DNA from: Candidatus Flexicrinis proximus
GTDB lineage: Bacteria; Chloroflexota; Anaerolineae; Aggregatilineales; Phototrophicaceae
Reading direction: 5' to 3'
Length of the DNA: 64,000 nucleotides
NCBI GenBank assembly: GCA_016712885.1
Contig: JADJQF010000002.1
Span: 496,001-560,000 of the forward strand
In this document: positions 1-8,930 of the stretch, piece after piece
Position numbering within the stretch: position 1 is the stretch's first letter
Layout of the letters: the number at the start of each line of letters is the position of its first letter
The notes under the pieces: generated by a model
Databases searched by the model: none
The model's input: only the letters and a program-made list of their open reading frames with translations
What the model was told of the DNA's origin: nothing
Program-made: the position numbers and the translations under genes

Positions 1-1
1 C

Positions 2-394
2 GTGCTGGCCGTACACACTTACGGATTCGGAGTGCTGCCCGAGCAGGAACCGGCGACGAACCTTGCGAATTTCCGGCGCGTCGAGCTAGTGCGCGCGGTG
101 ATGGACGAGTTCGGCCTGAGCGACCGGCGGATGATGGTGACGGAATTCGGCTGGAACGATCACCCGCGCTGGGGTCAGGCGGTTACCCCGGCCGAGCGCA
201 TCCGATATACGCTGAATGCCTATGAAATTGCGCGTACTACGTGGCCGAGCGTCGACAAGATGTGCCTGTGGGTGTTCAGATACCCCGCGCCCACGAACAG
301 CTATCCTGATGGCTATACGCTGGTCACAACGGATTTCGACTATAAACCGCTGTATTTCGCCTTGCAGGACTACTCACACGGGGGGAACCCGTGA
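2..394 (+). CDS. Glycoside hydrolase-like protein, C-terminal part (5' end outside window)
   Basis: The reading frame is open from the window edge, so only the last 130 or so residues are visible. The segment MMVTEFGWND (around residues 44-53 of the visible part) has the shape of the strand that carries the nucleophile glutamate in TIM-barrel glycoside hydrolases of the GH5/GH39/GH53 type. A later KMCLWVFRYP segment fits the next barrel strand. It therefore probably cleaves or remodels a polysaccharide, but substrate and family cannot be fixed from this fragment. Its stop overlaps the start of the next gene (GTGA), so the two are likely co-translated with the glycan genes that follow. Confidence 0.55.
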   Translation: MLAVHTYGFGVLPEQEPATNLANFRRVELVRAVMDEFGLSDRRMMVTEFGWNDHPRWGQAVTPAERIRYTLNAYEIARTTWPSVDKMCLWVFRYPAPTNSYPDGYTLVTTDFDYKPLYFALQDYSHGGNP

Positions 395-1200
395 AGCGAC
401 TGAAGCGGTACTCGCGGATCGTGCTGACGATGCTGTGGCTGGCGATGTCGGCGGGAGCGGTCGGCGTCTATGCATACCGCCATTTCAGGTTTCCGAGCGT
501 GCCGGAGACATTTCCCAACGGCGAACTGGTCATCGCAATCGACCCGAGCTATCCGCCGTTCGGAAACATCGTGGAAGACACGTTTGTCGGCCTGGACATC
601 GACATCGGCAAGGCGCTGGCCGCGGAACTGGGTCTGACGCCGCGATTTGTGATGGTCAATTTCGACAGCGCCTACGACGCTGTCAGGACGGGCGCGGCCG
701 ATATCTCGCTGGCCGGGCTGCGCGTCGATACGGCGAGGATGGGCGACGTCCATTACACATGGGGCTACCTGAATGACGGCGTGATGGTGGTGAGCAGCAG
801 CGCGTCAGCAGACGGCTGGGCGCTCGGCGGGATGCGGGTGGGCGTCGAACTGGGCGCAGCAGGCCATGCCGAAGCACGGTTGTGGTCGCGGCGCGTCAAG
901 GCTATGGGGATCGAGACGTTTGAGACGCCGGACGGCGCTTTGGATGCGCTGGAACGCGGGAATGTGGACGCGGTACTGGCCGATGCGATCAGCGTGAGAG
1001 ATTATCTGCGGCGACATCCCAACGCCGACTTTCGCGCGGGTTATCTGACGGCCGAGTTCTATTCCGGCGCGGTCCGCAGCGGCCGGCGCGATGTCCTTTA
1101 CCACTTGAACGGCGCAATGCTCACACTCCTGAACGACGGGACGATCGGCGCCCTGCTGGAACGGCACATCGGGGCAGAGCCGCAGGCAGTCAGCCCCTAG
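391..1200 (+). CDS. Solute-binding protein, type 3 (amino-acid-binding family)
   Basis: A 269-residue protein with one hydrophobic segment near the N terminus (about residues 9-28), which would anchor or export it, followed by a family 3 solute-binding domain. The typical opening of that domain is visible as ELVIAIDPSYPPFGN, followed by the GLDIDIGKALAAELG segment. Such proteins usually capture polar amino acids or similar small molecules for an ABC transporter, but no permease or ATPase gene is adjacent, so it could instead be an orphan sensor or binding protein. It starts with GTG in a 4-base overlap with the upstream hydrolase gene. Confidence 0.75.
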   Translation: MKRLKRYSRIVLTMLWLAMSAGAVGVYAYRHFRFPSVPETFPNGELVIAIDPSYPPFGNIVEDTFVGLDIDIGKALAAELGLTPRFVMVNFDSAYDAVRTGAADISLAGLRVDTARMGDVHYTWGYLNDGVMVVSSSASADGWALGGMRVGVELGAAGHAEARLWSRRVKAMGIETFETPDGALDALERGNVDAVLADAISVRDYLRRHPNADFRAGYLTAEFYSGAVRSGRRDVLYHLNGAMLTLLNDGTIGALLERHIGAEPQAVSP

Positions 1201-1220
1201 CCGCGCCCCCCCACGCCCCT

Positions 1221-1226
1221 TATACT
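1221..1226 (+). promoter_or_regulatory. Possible -10 element directly before a glycosyltransferase start
   Basis: TATACT lies only six bases before the ATG at 1233, and no Shine-Dalgarno sequence is present. If it is used, transcription would start at or next to the ATG and give a leaderless mRNA. No convincing -35 element is seen, so confidence is low. Confidence 0.3.
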
Positions 1227-1232
1227 TGACTC

Positions 1233-2330
1233 ATGGCGACTATCGGGATTGACGCACGGCTCACCCACTACCGTTCCGGCGGCACAAGCACGTACATCCG
1301 GGCGCTGCTGGCGGAGTTTGCGCTTGATTCGAGCCATACTTACACGGTCGTCCAAAGCCGGAAACAGGGCAAGCCGTTGGTTGATGGGCTGAGGCATGTC
1401 AAAGCATGGACGCCGCCGCATCATTGGCTTGAACAGACCGCGTTTTCGGTTGAGCTCACCCGTCTCAGGCTGGATGTGCTGCACAGCCCCGACTTCATCC
1501 CACCGCTGCGGGGCGCACGGCGGCATGTGATTACGGTGCACGATCTGGCGTTCCTGCTGTTCCCAGAGCAGATGACCGAAGACAGCCGGCGGTATTACAA
1601 CGAGAAGATCGGCTGGGCTGTCAAGCATGCAGACCATATCCTTTCGGTCAGCGAGGCAACTAAGGCGGATCTGATCCGCCTGCTGAATGTCCCGGAGTCG
1701 AAGATCACGGTTCAGTATCACGGCGTTGAGCCGGCATTCCGGCCGATGCTGGACAGCGAGGTCATGCCGACGCTGCTTGAATACAGGATCATGCCGGGGT
1801 ACTTCCTGTTTGTCGGCACGATCGGGCCGCGCAAGAATATCCCGGGGCTGCTGACGGGATATGCGCGACTGCGGGAGAGGTTCCCGGATGCACCGCCGCT
1901 GGTGATCGTGGGTGAAGTCGGCTGGCTGGCCGCAGACCTGATGGCATTGATCCGCGAGGCCAAGGGCGTGATTCATATTGCGGATGCGAACTGGCGGGAC
2001 TTTCCGGCGATCTATAATGGCGCCCGCGCGCTGATTTTGCCGGCGCATTACGAGGGGTTCGGGCTGCCGGCGCTTGAGGCGATGGCTTGCGGCGTAGTCC
2101 CGATTGTGAGCGACTGTTCGAGCCTGCCGGAAGTGACGGGTGGGGTCGGCCTGCTGGTTGATCCAGATGAGCCGGACAGCATCTGCGAGGCGTTGAAGGA
2201 CGTTCTGACGGCAAACGCGGCGTGGCTTACGTCGCAGCGCGAGATGGGACTGGCACGCGCCAAGCAGTTTACATGGGCGCGTTCGGCGGTAATCGCGCGA
2301 GAAGTCTACACCAAGGTTCTCTCAAAATGA
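1233..2330 (+). CDS. Glycosyltransferase family 4
   Basis: A 365-residue GT-B-fold glycosyltransferase. Visible family features are an N-terminal IDARLTHYRSGGTSTYIRAL acceptor-side loop, FVGTIGPRKNIPGLL at the start of the C-terminal donor domain (about residue 191), and YEGFGLPALEAMACG (about residues 273-287), the E-x7-E nucleotide-sugar-binding motif of GT4. It would transfer a sugar from a nucleotide donor in the cytoplasm during assembly of an envelope or exported glycan. It is followed with an ATGA overlap by a second GT4 gene, which indicates an operon. The exact sugar cannot be told. Confidence 0.85.
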   Translation: MATIGIDARLTHYRSGGTSTYIRALLAEFALDSSHTYTVVQSRKQGKPLVDGLRHVKAWTPPHHWLEQTAFSVELTRLRLDVLHSPDFIPPLRGARRHVITVHDLAFLLFPEQMTEDSRRYYNEKIGWAVKHADHILSVSEATKADLIRLLNVPESKITVQYHGVEPAFRPMLDSEVMPTLLEYRIMPGYFLFVGTIGPRKNIPGLLTGYARLRERFPDAPPLVIVGEVGWLAADLMALIREAKGVIHIADANWRDFPAIYNGARALILPAHYEGFGLPALEAMACGVVPIVSDCSSLPEVTGGVGLLVDPDEPDSICEALKDVLTANAAWLTSQREMGLARAKQFTWARSAVIAREVYTKVLSK

Positions 2331-3541
2331 ACGTATTGCTGCTTTCTGCATCGCTGCCGTATCCGACGACGTCGGGCGGCGCGCTGCGCGTATACAGCCT
2401 GATCCGCGCGCTAAACAAGCTCGGACACGCCGTACATCTGCTGTGCTACAGCGACGAGGCGATTCGCTGGAAGGATTCGCCGCTGGCAGACCTGTGCAAG
2501 ACAGTAGTCACCTTGTCCCCACCGCGCCGCAGCCTAACTGAACGGCTGACCACCCTGTTGTTCACGCGTCAGGCTGATGTAGCCAATCGCCTGTTTTCAG
2601 ATGCGATGGTCAACGCCCTGGGTGAAATGCTGGGGAAGACCCACTTCGACCTGGTGCAAGCCGAGGGGATCGAGATGGCATGGCTGCTGCCGCACGTCCG
2701 AAAGCTGCAGGCGGCGGCGAAATTGTGCTTCGACACGTTCAACGCGGAGTATGAGCTCCAGCGGGTGATCGCAACGATCGACGCACGCGAGCCGCGCAGG
2801 TGGCTGACGGCGGGGTATTCGTGGATACAGTCGGGCCGGATCGCACGATTTGAACGCGAGATGGGGGAACTGGCCGATCTGATGCTGGCCGTGTCGCCAG
2901 AGGACAGCGCGGCGCTCAAGGCGATTCTGCCGGGCAAGAGCATCCCCGTGATCCCAAGCGCGATCGCCGTCGACGAGTATGGCGGCAGTGAAGCGAAATC
3001 ACTGGGTCCACACGCACTGGTATTCACCGGAAAGATGGATTACCGGCCCAATGTGGATGCCATGGTGTGGTTTAGCGAGTCGATCCTGCCGCGAATCCGC
3101 GTCCGTTTTCCAGGCGTCACACTGCACATCGTCGGCCAGCAACCGCACCGGCGACTCAGTCATCTGGGGTCCGAGCCAGGCATTACGCTCACGGGGTATG
3201 TCCCATCGGTTGTGCCGTATCTGAGGGGTGCCGCCGTATATGTCGCGCCGTTGAGGATGGGGAGCGGAACACGATTAAAACTGCTGGAAGCAATGGCCGC
3301 CGGATGCGCGATCGTGGCGACCCCGACCGCGGCGGCTGGTCTGCTGCCAGATGCCACAGCAGCGATGCGACTGGCCGCACACGAGGAGCGCTTTGCCGAT
3401 ACGGTCATCTCCATGCTGAATGACAGTTCAGGCCGACGGATGCTGGGCGAGCAGGCCTGCGCCGCGGTCGCCGCCTATTACGATTGGACTGCGGTGGCTG
3501 ACCGGCTGCGCCGCGTGTATGAGGAGGCGGGAATTGGATAG
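2327..3541 (+). CDS. Glycosyltransferase family 4
   Basis: A 404-residue glycosyltransferase starting at the ATG that overlaps the stop of the preceding gene (ATGA); the frame is open further upstream but that part lies inside the previous gene. The N terminus MNVLLLSASLPYPTTSGGAL is typical of GT4 proteins of polysaccharide clusters. The donor domain shows ALVFTGKMDYRPNVDAMVWF and, further on, APLRMGSGTRLKLLEAMAAG, the form in which the binding glutamates are spaced in this subfamily. It likely adds a sugar to a lipid-linked or secondary glycan together with its two neighbours. Confidence 0.85.
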   Translation: MNVLLLSASLPYPTTSGGALRVYSLIRALNKLGHAVHLLCYSDEAIRWKDSPLADLCKTVVTLSPPRRSLTERLTTLLFTRQADVANRLFSDAMVNALGEMLGKTHFDLVQAEGIEMAWLLPHVRKLQAAAKLCFDTFNAEYELQRVIATIDAREPRRWLTAGYSWIQSGRIARFEREMGELADLMLAVSPEDSAALKAILPGKSIPVIPSAIAVDEYGGSEAKSLGPHALVFTGKMDYRPNVDAMVWFSESILPRIRVRFPGVTLHIVGQQPHRRLSHLGSEPGITLTGYVPSVVPYLRGAAVYVAPLRMGSGTRLKLLEAMAAGCAIVATPTAAAGLLPDATAAMRLAAHEERFADTVISMLNDSSGRRMLGEQACAAVAAYYDWTAVADRLRRVYEEAGIG

Positions 3542-4724
3542 AGAGGCGCTGGTTGCCCGCAATCTGGCGATGGCCGAAGCGTTCAAACTGACGCCCGTGA
3601 AGCACCTCGTGCGCAGGTGGATTTTGCGTACGGTCGGGACGATTCCGTTTGCGCCGATGCCGCGACTGACACGTCGCGTGCTGTTCATCCGCCCGGATCA
3701 CCTGGGGGACATGCTGCTGACGATTCCGGCCATGCAAGCCTTGAAGGCGGCGCGGCCTGACCTTGAACTGCACGCGCTGGTCGGGCCGTGGTCGGCCGCT
3801 GCCCTGGAAAACGTCTCGGAAATCGACCGGGTGCTGACGATCCCGTTTCCGGGATTTACCCGCGCCGAAAACGAGAATCTCCCCTCACCCTATCTCTACG
3901 CGGTGCGGGTTTCGCGGATGCTCCGACGGATCGGTTACGACAGTGCCGTGATCTTGAGGCCAGATCACTGGTGGGGCGGACTGGTCGCGCATCTGGCCGG
4001 AATCCGGCGGCGCATCGGCTATGAGCTGCCAGATGTGGCTCCGTTCCTGACCGAGCGGATCCCGTTCGAGGCAGCGCACAGCGTGGTGATGAGTATGCGG
4101 CTGGTAGAAAGCTGGGCGCAGGCAGTGCGACCAGAACAGATTGCGCTGCATTTTCCATTTACGGAAGCGGACGACCTGGATGTCGACGAGCTGATGCGGC
4201 GCCATTCCCTGAAACCTGACGCAAGAGTCGTGTGCATCCACGCCGGCAGCGGCACATGGACGAAACAATGGGACGAGGGGCGATGGGCGCAGGTCGGTGA
4301 GATGCTGGCCGAACAGCTTGACGCGACTGTGTTTCTCACCGGCCGCGATCATGAACTGCAGATGGCCCAGCGAATCGCCGAAGGGATGAGCAGCAAGCCG
4401 GTCGTAGTGGCTGGCGAGACTCAGGTCGGCCAGCTCGCGGCGCTGTTTGCACGGTCAGTCGTCGTGCTCGGCCCTGACAGCGGACCGCTGCACCTCGCAT
4501 CGGCGGTCCAGACACCGACCGTCGCACTGTTCGGCCCCGCAAGAGTCGAGGAGTTCGGGACCTGGGGGCCGCCGGACCAGCACGCGATACTCACTTCGGA
4601 GATCGGCTGTTTGGGATGCGGCATCCTGGATTGGGGCGCAGACGAGCCAGAAAACCATCCGTGCCTGCGCGAGATCACCGTGGGGCGCGTCCTGGAAGCG
4701 GCAAGGCGGGTGGCTCGCCGCTAG
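3534..4724 (+). CDS. Glycosyltransferase family 9 (heptosyltransferase-like)
   Basis: A 396-residue GT9 protein. The start is set at TTG 3534, which has a strong GAGGAGG six bases upstream and overlaps the previous stop by 8 bases. The family is shown by VLFIRPDHLGDMLLTIPAM at the N terminus, IHAGSGTWTKQWDEGRWAQV in the middle and GPDSGPLHLASAVQTPTVAL near the C terminus, where the GPDSGP loop binds the nucleotide sugar. Family members transfer heptoses to LPS in Gram-negatives, but here no LPS core genes are near, so it more likely acts on another surface glycan. Last gene of the left-hand glycan operon. Confidence 0.85.
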   Translation: MDREALVARNLAMAEAFKLTPVKHLVRRWILRTVGTIPFAPMPRLTRRVLFIRPDHLGDMLLTIPAMQALKAARPDLELHALVGPWSAAALENVSEIDRVLTIPFPGFTRAENENLPSPYLYAVRVSRMLRRIGYDSAVILRPDHWWGGLVAHLAGIRRRIGYELPDVAPFLTERIPFEAAHSVVMSMRLVESWAQAVRPEQIALHFPFTEADDLDVDELMRRHSLKPDARVVCIHAGSGTWTKQWDEGRWAQVGEMLAEQLDATVFLTGRDHELQMAQRIAEGMSSKPVVVAGETQVGQLAALFARSVVVLGPDSGPLHLASAVQTPTVALFGPARVEEFGTWGPPDQHAILTSEIGCLGCGILDWGADEPENHPCLREITVGRVLEAARRVARR

Positions 4725-4742
4725 AGGCTAGTTATGAACTTA

Positions 4743-4800
4743 GTTTGTGGAGGCGCAGGAGTGCAAACTCCTACCGGGGTTCGAGGTTGAACTCCAGTGA
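4743..4800 (+). repeat. Short intergenic repeat, copy A (convergent gap)
   Basis: Begins about 20 bases after the GT9 stop. It shares the 13-base string TTTGTGGAGGCGC and, further on, CAAACTCCT followed by GGGG with a longer copy at 17246-17345. Here the segment between these blocks is missing, and GGAGTGCAAACTCC can form a small hairpin. The rest of the gap up to the PPK2 gene (to 4991) shows no gene or RNA that I recognise. Confidence 0.45.
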
Positions 4801-4991
4801 AGGTACATAATACGCTCCAGAGCGTGGTTTGAAACCTGGTTGGGACCTTTTCCGCGAACTCGTAAGATTCAGCACTCCTGAACCCCTCACGGCGAAACAA
4901 ACGGACAAGCCCGTTCTTCGCGGGGAGGGAAGTAGAGACACTGGCCGGTCTTTCGCGAAGGCGGCACCCTACAGGCCAACCACAACACGCC

Positions 4992-5798
4992 TTAGTCAGG
5001 GATTACGACGCTTTCAAGGCCGGGTTCCGGCGCAGGATACTGAGGATCCATATCCTCCAGCGTTTCGACGAGGATCTGGGTCACCAGCAGATTGCGTAGC
5101 CATTTGCGGTTGGAAGGGATCACGTACCAGGGCGCGTTGTCGGTACTGCAGTTGGAGAGCGCGTCGTCGTAAGCGTCCATGTAGTCGCCCCACTTCAGGC
5201 GAACCGGCAGGTCACCCATACTGAACTTCCACTGCTCGTCCGGGCTCTTGAGCCGGTCCTCAAGGCGGGCTTTCTGTTCGTCTTTGCTGATGTGCAGGAA
5301 GAACTTGACGATCCGGGTGCCGTTGTCGCTCAACAGCTTTTCGAAGGCGTTGATCTGATCATAGCGGCTGCGCCAGACACTTTCCGGCACGAGTTCATTG
5401 ACGCGAACGATCAGCACGTCTTCGTAATGACTGCGATTGAAGATGCCGATCATGCCCCTTGCAGGCGCCTTCGCATGGACGCGCCACAGAAAGTCATGGG
5501 CAAGTTCCTCGGTACTGGGAACTTTGAAGGAGGTCACAGCCATGCCCTGCGGGTTCATATCGCGGAACACCGTCTTGATCGTGCCGTCCTTGCCGCCTGC
5601 ATCCATGGCCTGCATCACGACCAGCAGTGACTGCTTTCCCTGTGCGTAAAGGCGGGATTGCAGGCCGCTAAGCTTCTCCTGAAGCTTACTCAGACGGTAC
5701 TTGGCCGCATCCTTGCTGACATTGGTCTGGCCTTCAGGATCGATCTCAGACAAAGAGAATTTTGAGCCCGGTTTCACGATCAGCGATGAGTGATTCAT
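4992..5798 (-). CDS. ppk2: Polyphosphate kinase 2 family protein
   Basis: A 268-residue, single-domain PPK2. The P-loop is AMDAGGKDGTIK (about residues 64-75), the lid/Walker B region includes GIFNRSHYEDVLIVRVNE, and KFFLHISKDEQKARLEDR follows, all characteristic of the family. PPK2 enzymes transfer phosphate between polyphosphate and nucleotides. Short single-domain proteins of this type often phosphorylate AMP or ADP using polyphosphate, but the class cannot be assigned with certainty here. It lies 11 bases downstream of rqcH in the same direction. Confidence 0.9.
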   Translation of the reverse strand: MNHSSLIVKPGSKFSLSEIDPEGQTNVSKDAAKYRLSKLQEKLSGLQSRLYAQGKQSLLVVMQAMDAGGKDGTIKTVFRDMNPQGMAVTSFKVPSTEELAHDFLWRVHAKAPARGMIGIFNRSHYEDVLIVRVNELVPESVWRSRYDQINAFEKLLSDNGTRIVKFFLHISKDEQKARLEDRLKSPDEQWKFSMGDLPVRLKWGDYMDAYDDALSNCSTDNAPWYVIPSNRKWLRNLLVTQILVETLEDMDPQYPAPEPGLESVVIPD

Positions 5799-5809
5799 TT
5801 TACGCTCCG

Positions 5810-7537
5810 TTATGTGAGTATTTCGGGCAGCGATTTTTCGTCGCTTGGTTCGACCGTCAGCGTTGACTCGTTGCGGTAGGTGACCATGCCCTGCGCTGCA
5901 CCTTTGATTTTACGCACATATTTGACGCGCGTCACATCAACGGGAACTTTTGCCTCGTCGCGGAGGGCGCTATAGTGAGCGGCTAGGCTGGCGGCCATGT
6001 GAATGACCTTGTCGGGGATCGCACCGCCGTCCATTTTGATCACGACATGCGCGCCAGGAACACCGCGAACATGCAGCCACAAATCTTCGGAGTTGGCCTT
6101 GCCGAAGGTCACGATTTCGTTCTGGCGGCTGTTGCGGCCCACCCAGATCACCGACCCGTCGTGGGTAACGAGGCGCAGAGGTCCGCTTGCACCACCACCC
6201 CCCAGGCGTTTCATGGCCGCACCACGCCAGTATCCGGCGGCGACGAGCGCGCCCTGAACCTCATCAATCTCCGGCCAATTGGCGGCAAGATCAAGGTCGG
6301 TGTCGAGATTGGTCAGATGGTCTAGTTCATTGCGGGTTGCGCGGATCAACGCGGGAACATCATCGAGGGCACGTTTGGCTTTGTTGTAGCGCGAGAAATA
6401 GGCCTGCGCGTTTTCAAGCGGCGAGAGGTCAGGGTTCAACTGAATGACCAGCGCCGGCTTATCGGCTTCGTATTCCGCTTTAAGCTCAGTTTGACCGGAC
6501 TGCACAGTGTATTGATAGGCAAGAATGAGTTCACCGGCGAGTTTGAGCTGTTCGCGCTCACTGTCATCAGTCATTGACTGCTGAAGCGAGGCGAGTTTAG
6601 CGCCGGATTTCGCACGGGCTTCGGCAATTGCCGCTTTAATCGGCGCCTTGGCAGCGGTGTAGGCTTCCGGCCCGACCGGTGCGCCATAGTAGTCTGCCAG
6701 CGCCTTGCTGACCGACTCGACGGGAGACCAGCCCTCTAGATGGGTGAGGGGATAGACGCTGAAGGCTCTGATGCGGCCGTCCTGTTCGACCACGCCCGGC
6801 TGCCATTCACGGCGTTTGAGCGGCCCCATGAGCGTTTGCAGCGCGTCGAAAGTCGCAGACGGGTCGACCTCAGCGGCAGGGATCGTCACTTTTCCGTGGG
6901 CGCGAAAGACGATTTCGCGGGCAAGGAGCGGCGACATCCCCAGCACTTTGCGGGTGAGCGCCTGAGCTGCCTTTGCAGAGGGATCGTCCAAACCGGAAAA
7001 CACCTCGGACACCTCATCGGGTGTCATGATGAACGGATCAAACTTGTCCAACTGTGGGGGCGGCGGGACATAGGGCCGCCCCGGCAGGCTTACCCGGACG
7101 CGGTTGTCATGCGCGCCAACGCGGCGGAGACAGTCGAGTACGATGCCCTCCTGGACGAGCAGGAGGTTGGCGCGGCGTTCCATCGGCTCGATGACGATGG
7201 TCGCATCGCCTTCCGGGCCGGTGATATCGAAGGTCAGGACACGCTCCCATGGCGGCTGATGGACGTGCAGCAGCCCACCGCCCTCGACATAGCGGCGGAA
7301 CAGCAGGCCGAGCTGGGTGGGCTTGGGCAAACCGCGCCGGAGCTTGTCTTCGACGAGATGGATGCGCGGGGTCTGATTGTCAGCGCTGAGATAGAGATAG
7401 CGCCGGATGTGATGCGAATAGATCTCCAGGCCGATACCATTCTCGTCGACGTCGATGGCGTCCTGAATCTTGCCACCGACAATGGTATCCATGAACTCAT
7501 CGAGCAGGGCCGAGAGCGTCAGGGCATCAAGGTACAT
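5810..7537 (-). CDS. rqcH: Ribosome quality control protein RqcH (NFACT family, Rqc2/FbpA-like)
   Basis: A 575-residue NFACT protein. It has an N-terminal NFACT-N domain (MYLDALTLSALLDEF onward), a long middle helical region rich in charged residues (about 300-420), and a C-terminal NFACT-R domain with ENEIVTF-like and EDLWLHVRGVPGAHVVIK segments (about residues 475-500). In bacteria RqcH binds stalled 50S subunits with peptidyl-tRNA and recruits tRNA-Ala to add C-terminal alanine tails, marking the nascent chain for degradation. Its start overlaps the end of the upstream cytochrome gene by 11 bases, so it is co-transcribed with it. Confidence 0.9.
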   Translation of the reverse strand: MYLDALTLSALLDEFMDTIVGGKIQDAIDVDENGIGLEIYSHHIRRYLYLSADNQTPRIHLVEDKLRRGLPKPTQLGLLFRRYVEGGGLLHVHQPPWERVLTFDITGPEGDATIVIEPMERRANLLLVQEGIVLDCLRRVGAHDNRVRVSLPGRPYVPPPPQLDKFDPFIMTPDEVSEVFSGLDDPSAKAAQALTRKVLGMSPLLAREIVFRAHGKVTIPAAEVDPSATFDALQTLMGPLKRREWQPGVVEQDGRIRAFSVYPLTHLEGWSPVESVSKALADYYGAPVGPEAYTAAKAPIKAAIAEARAKSGAKLASLQQSMTDDSEREQLKLAGELILAYQYTVQSGQTELKAEYEADKPALVIQLNPDLSPLENAQAYFSRYNKAKRALDDVPALIRATRNELDHLTNLDTDLDLAANWPEIDEVQGALVAAGYWRGAAMKRLGGGGASGPLRLVTHDGSVIWVGRNSRQNEIVTFGKANSEDLWLHVRGVPGAHVVIKMDGGAIPDKVIHMAASLAAHYSALRDEAKVPVDVTRVKYVRKIKGAAQGMVTYRNESTLTVEPSDEKSLPEILT

Positions 7538-8024
7538 CAGGCTCGTCCGTCAAGGTGAGCAAGTAAGCGATGATGCTGCCGAGATCCTCAGCCGGAATGA
7601 TGTTCTCGTAGATGAGCGGCATGTTCCCTGAGAATCCCTCGATCTTGAACGCGGTGGGATGCACGATCGATTCGTAGAGGTAGGCGGAAGCGGTCAGTGG
7701 CGGGTGGCGGGTTTCGGCACGCGCAGCAACACCCTCCCAGAGCGGGGCAAGGCCATTTTCCGCGCCGGCGCCTTCGTGACAAGCGACGCAACCATAGCGT
7801 CTGGTGAGCGCTTCGCCCCGCGCAGGGTCGCCTACGGCAAGCAGCGCGGCAACTTCCGCCTGATAGGTATCGGCGGTGAGGGTCGATTCGGCGGCGGAAG
7901 TATCCTCGCCGCCTCCGCTCACTGATCCCAACTCGCTGACAAAGACAGCGCCGAGGACGATCAGCACAAAAACGGCAACGACCGCGGGGAGCGGCGAGGT
8001 TTTACGAGGAGTTTGTTGAGTCAT
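7527..8024 (-). CDS. Membrane-anchored class I c-type cytochrome
   Basis: A 165-residue protein with one N-terminal membrane segment (about residues 11-30) and a single haem-binding CVACH motif (about residues 79-83). The likely axial methionine lies in SGNMPLIYENI, C-terminally, as in class I cytochromes c. The domain faces the outside and could pass electrons to a terminal oxidase. The position directly after ctaA and ctaB supports a role in aerobic respiration, although the oxidase subunits are not in this window. Confidence 0.85.
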   Translation of the reverse strand: MTQQTPRKTSPLPAVVAVFVLIVLGAVFVSELGSVSGGGEDTSAAESTLTADTYQAEVAALLAVGDPARGEALTRRYGCVACHEGAGAENGLAPLWEGVAARAETRHPPLTASAYLYESIVHPTAFKIEGFSGNMPLIYENIIPAEDLGSIIAYLLTLTDEPDVP

Positions 8025-8036
8025 AGCTTCACTGTG

Positions 8037-8930
8037 CTAGAGCAGCACGCGATCGATAATCATCAGGAGAAACAGAAAGGCCAGGTACGATGTGGTGTAC
8101 TTGTAGGTTGCGCGCGCCATGGCCTTGTCCTTGATCTGGATGAGCCTGACGCACATATAAAGCAGTCCGATGCCGAGCAGCAAGGCGCCAACCAGGTAGA
8201 TCGCGCCTAAGGTGCCAAACAGGTATGGCATGATCGACACCAGCGCCAACTGGACTGAGTAGAGGAGCATCTGCTGACGAGTCACCTCTTCGCCACGGGC
8301 GACGGGCATCATCGGCACTTCAGCGCGAGCATAGTCGGAATTGACGAGCAGCGCGAGCGCCCAACTGTGAGGCGGGGTCCAGTAGAACACGATGGCAAAC
8401 AGGATGAGCGCCTCAAAGGTGACGGTTCCGGTCACGGCAGCCCAACCAACCAGCACAGGCATCGCGCCTGCTCCGCCGCCAATCAGGATGTTCACAACGG
8501 TATTGCGCTTGAGGATCATCGTGTAGATGACATCGTAGTAAAACGCGCCAAACAGGGCCAGGGCGGCGGTGAGCGGATTAACCCAGATCAGGATGAAAGC
8601 CGACCAAGCCACCAGACTCACGCCGAAGACAAGCGCATTCTGTGGCGCGATTTCGCCTGCCGGGATGGGCCGGCGGGCTGTCCGGGTCATTTTAGCGTCC
8701 AGGTCGCGATCCCAATACTGATTGAGGGCACTGGCGCCGGCTGCGGCCAAAGCCCCGCCAACGGTCGTCAGGATCAAGACGTCCGCGCGCGGGGTACCGT
8801 CCGCGGCAATAAACATGGCAGTCACAGTCGTGAATACCAGAAGCAGCACAATCCGCAGCTTGGTGAGCGCCAGATAGCTGCGAATTATGTCGTTTAGTTG
8901 GGGAGCCGGCTCCCGGACTGTTGATGCCAT
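8037..8930 (-). CDS. ctaB: Protohaem IX farnesyltransferase (haem O synthase)
   Basis: A 297-residue polytopic UbiA-type prenyltransferase. The prenyl-diphosphate site is seen as NQYWDRDLDAKMTRTARRP (about residues 90-108), and the second conserved loop as DYARAEVPMMPVARG (about 195-210). It farnesylates haem B to haem O in the membrane. Its 5' end overlaps ctaA by 37 bases, so the two haem A pathway enzymes are co-translated, and the cytochrome c gene follows 12 bases downstream. Confidence 0.95.
   Translation of the reverse strand: MASTVREPAPQLNDIIRSYLALTKLRIVLLLVFTTVTAMFIAADGTPRADVLILTTVGGALAAAGASALNQYWDRDLDAKMTRTARRPIPAGEIAPQNALVFGVSLVAWSAFILIWVNPLTAALALFGAFYYDVIYTMILKRNTVVNILIGGGAGAMPVLVGWAAVTGTVTFEALILFAIVFYWTPPHSWALALLVNSDYARAEVPMMPVARGEEVTRQQMLLYSVQLALVSIMPYLFGTLGAIYLVGALLLGIGLLYMCVRLIQIKDKAMARATYKYTTSYLAFLFLLMIIDRVLL

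Noticed and set aside
4829..5224. A 131-codon open frame on the + strand between the GT9 and PPK2 genes.
   Set aside because: No ribosome binding site, Arg/Pro-rich low-complexity product, and most of it lies antisense to ppk2.
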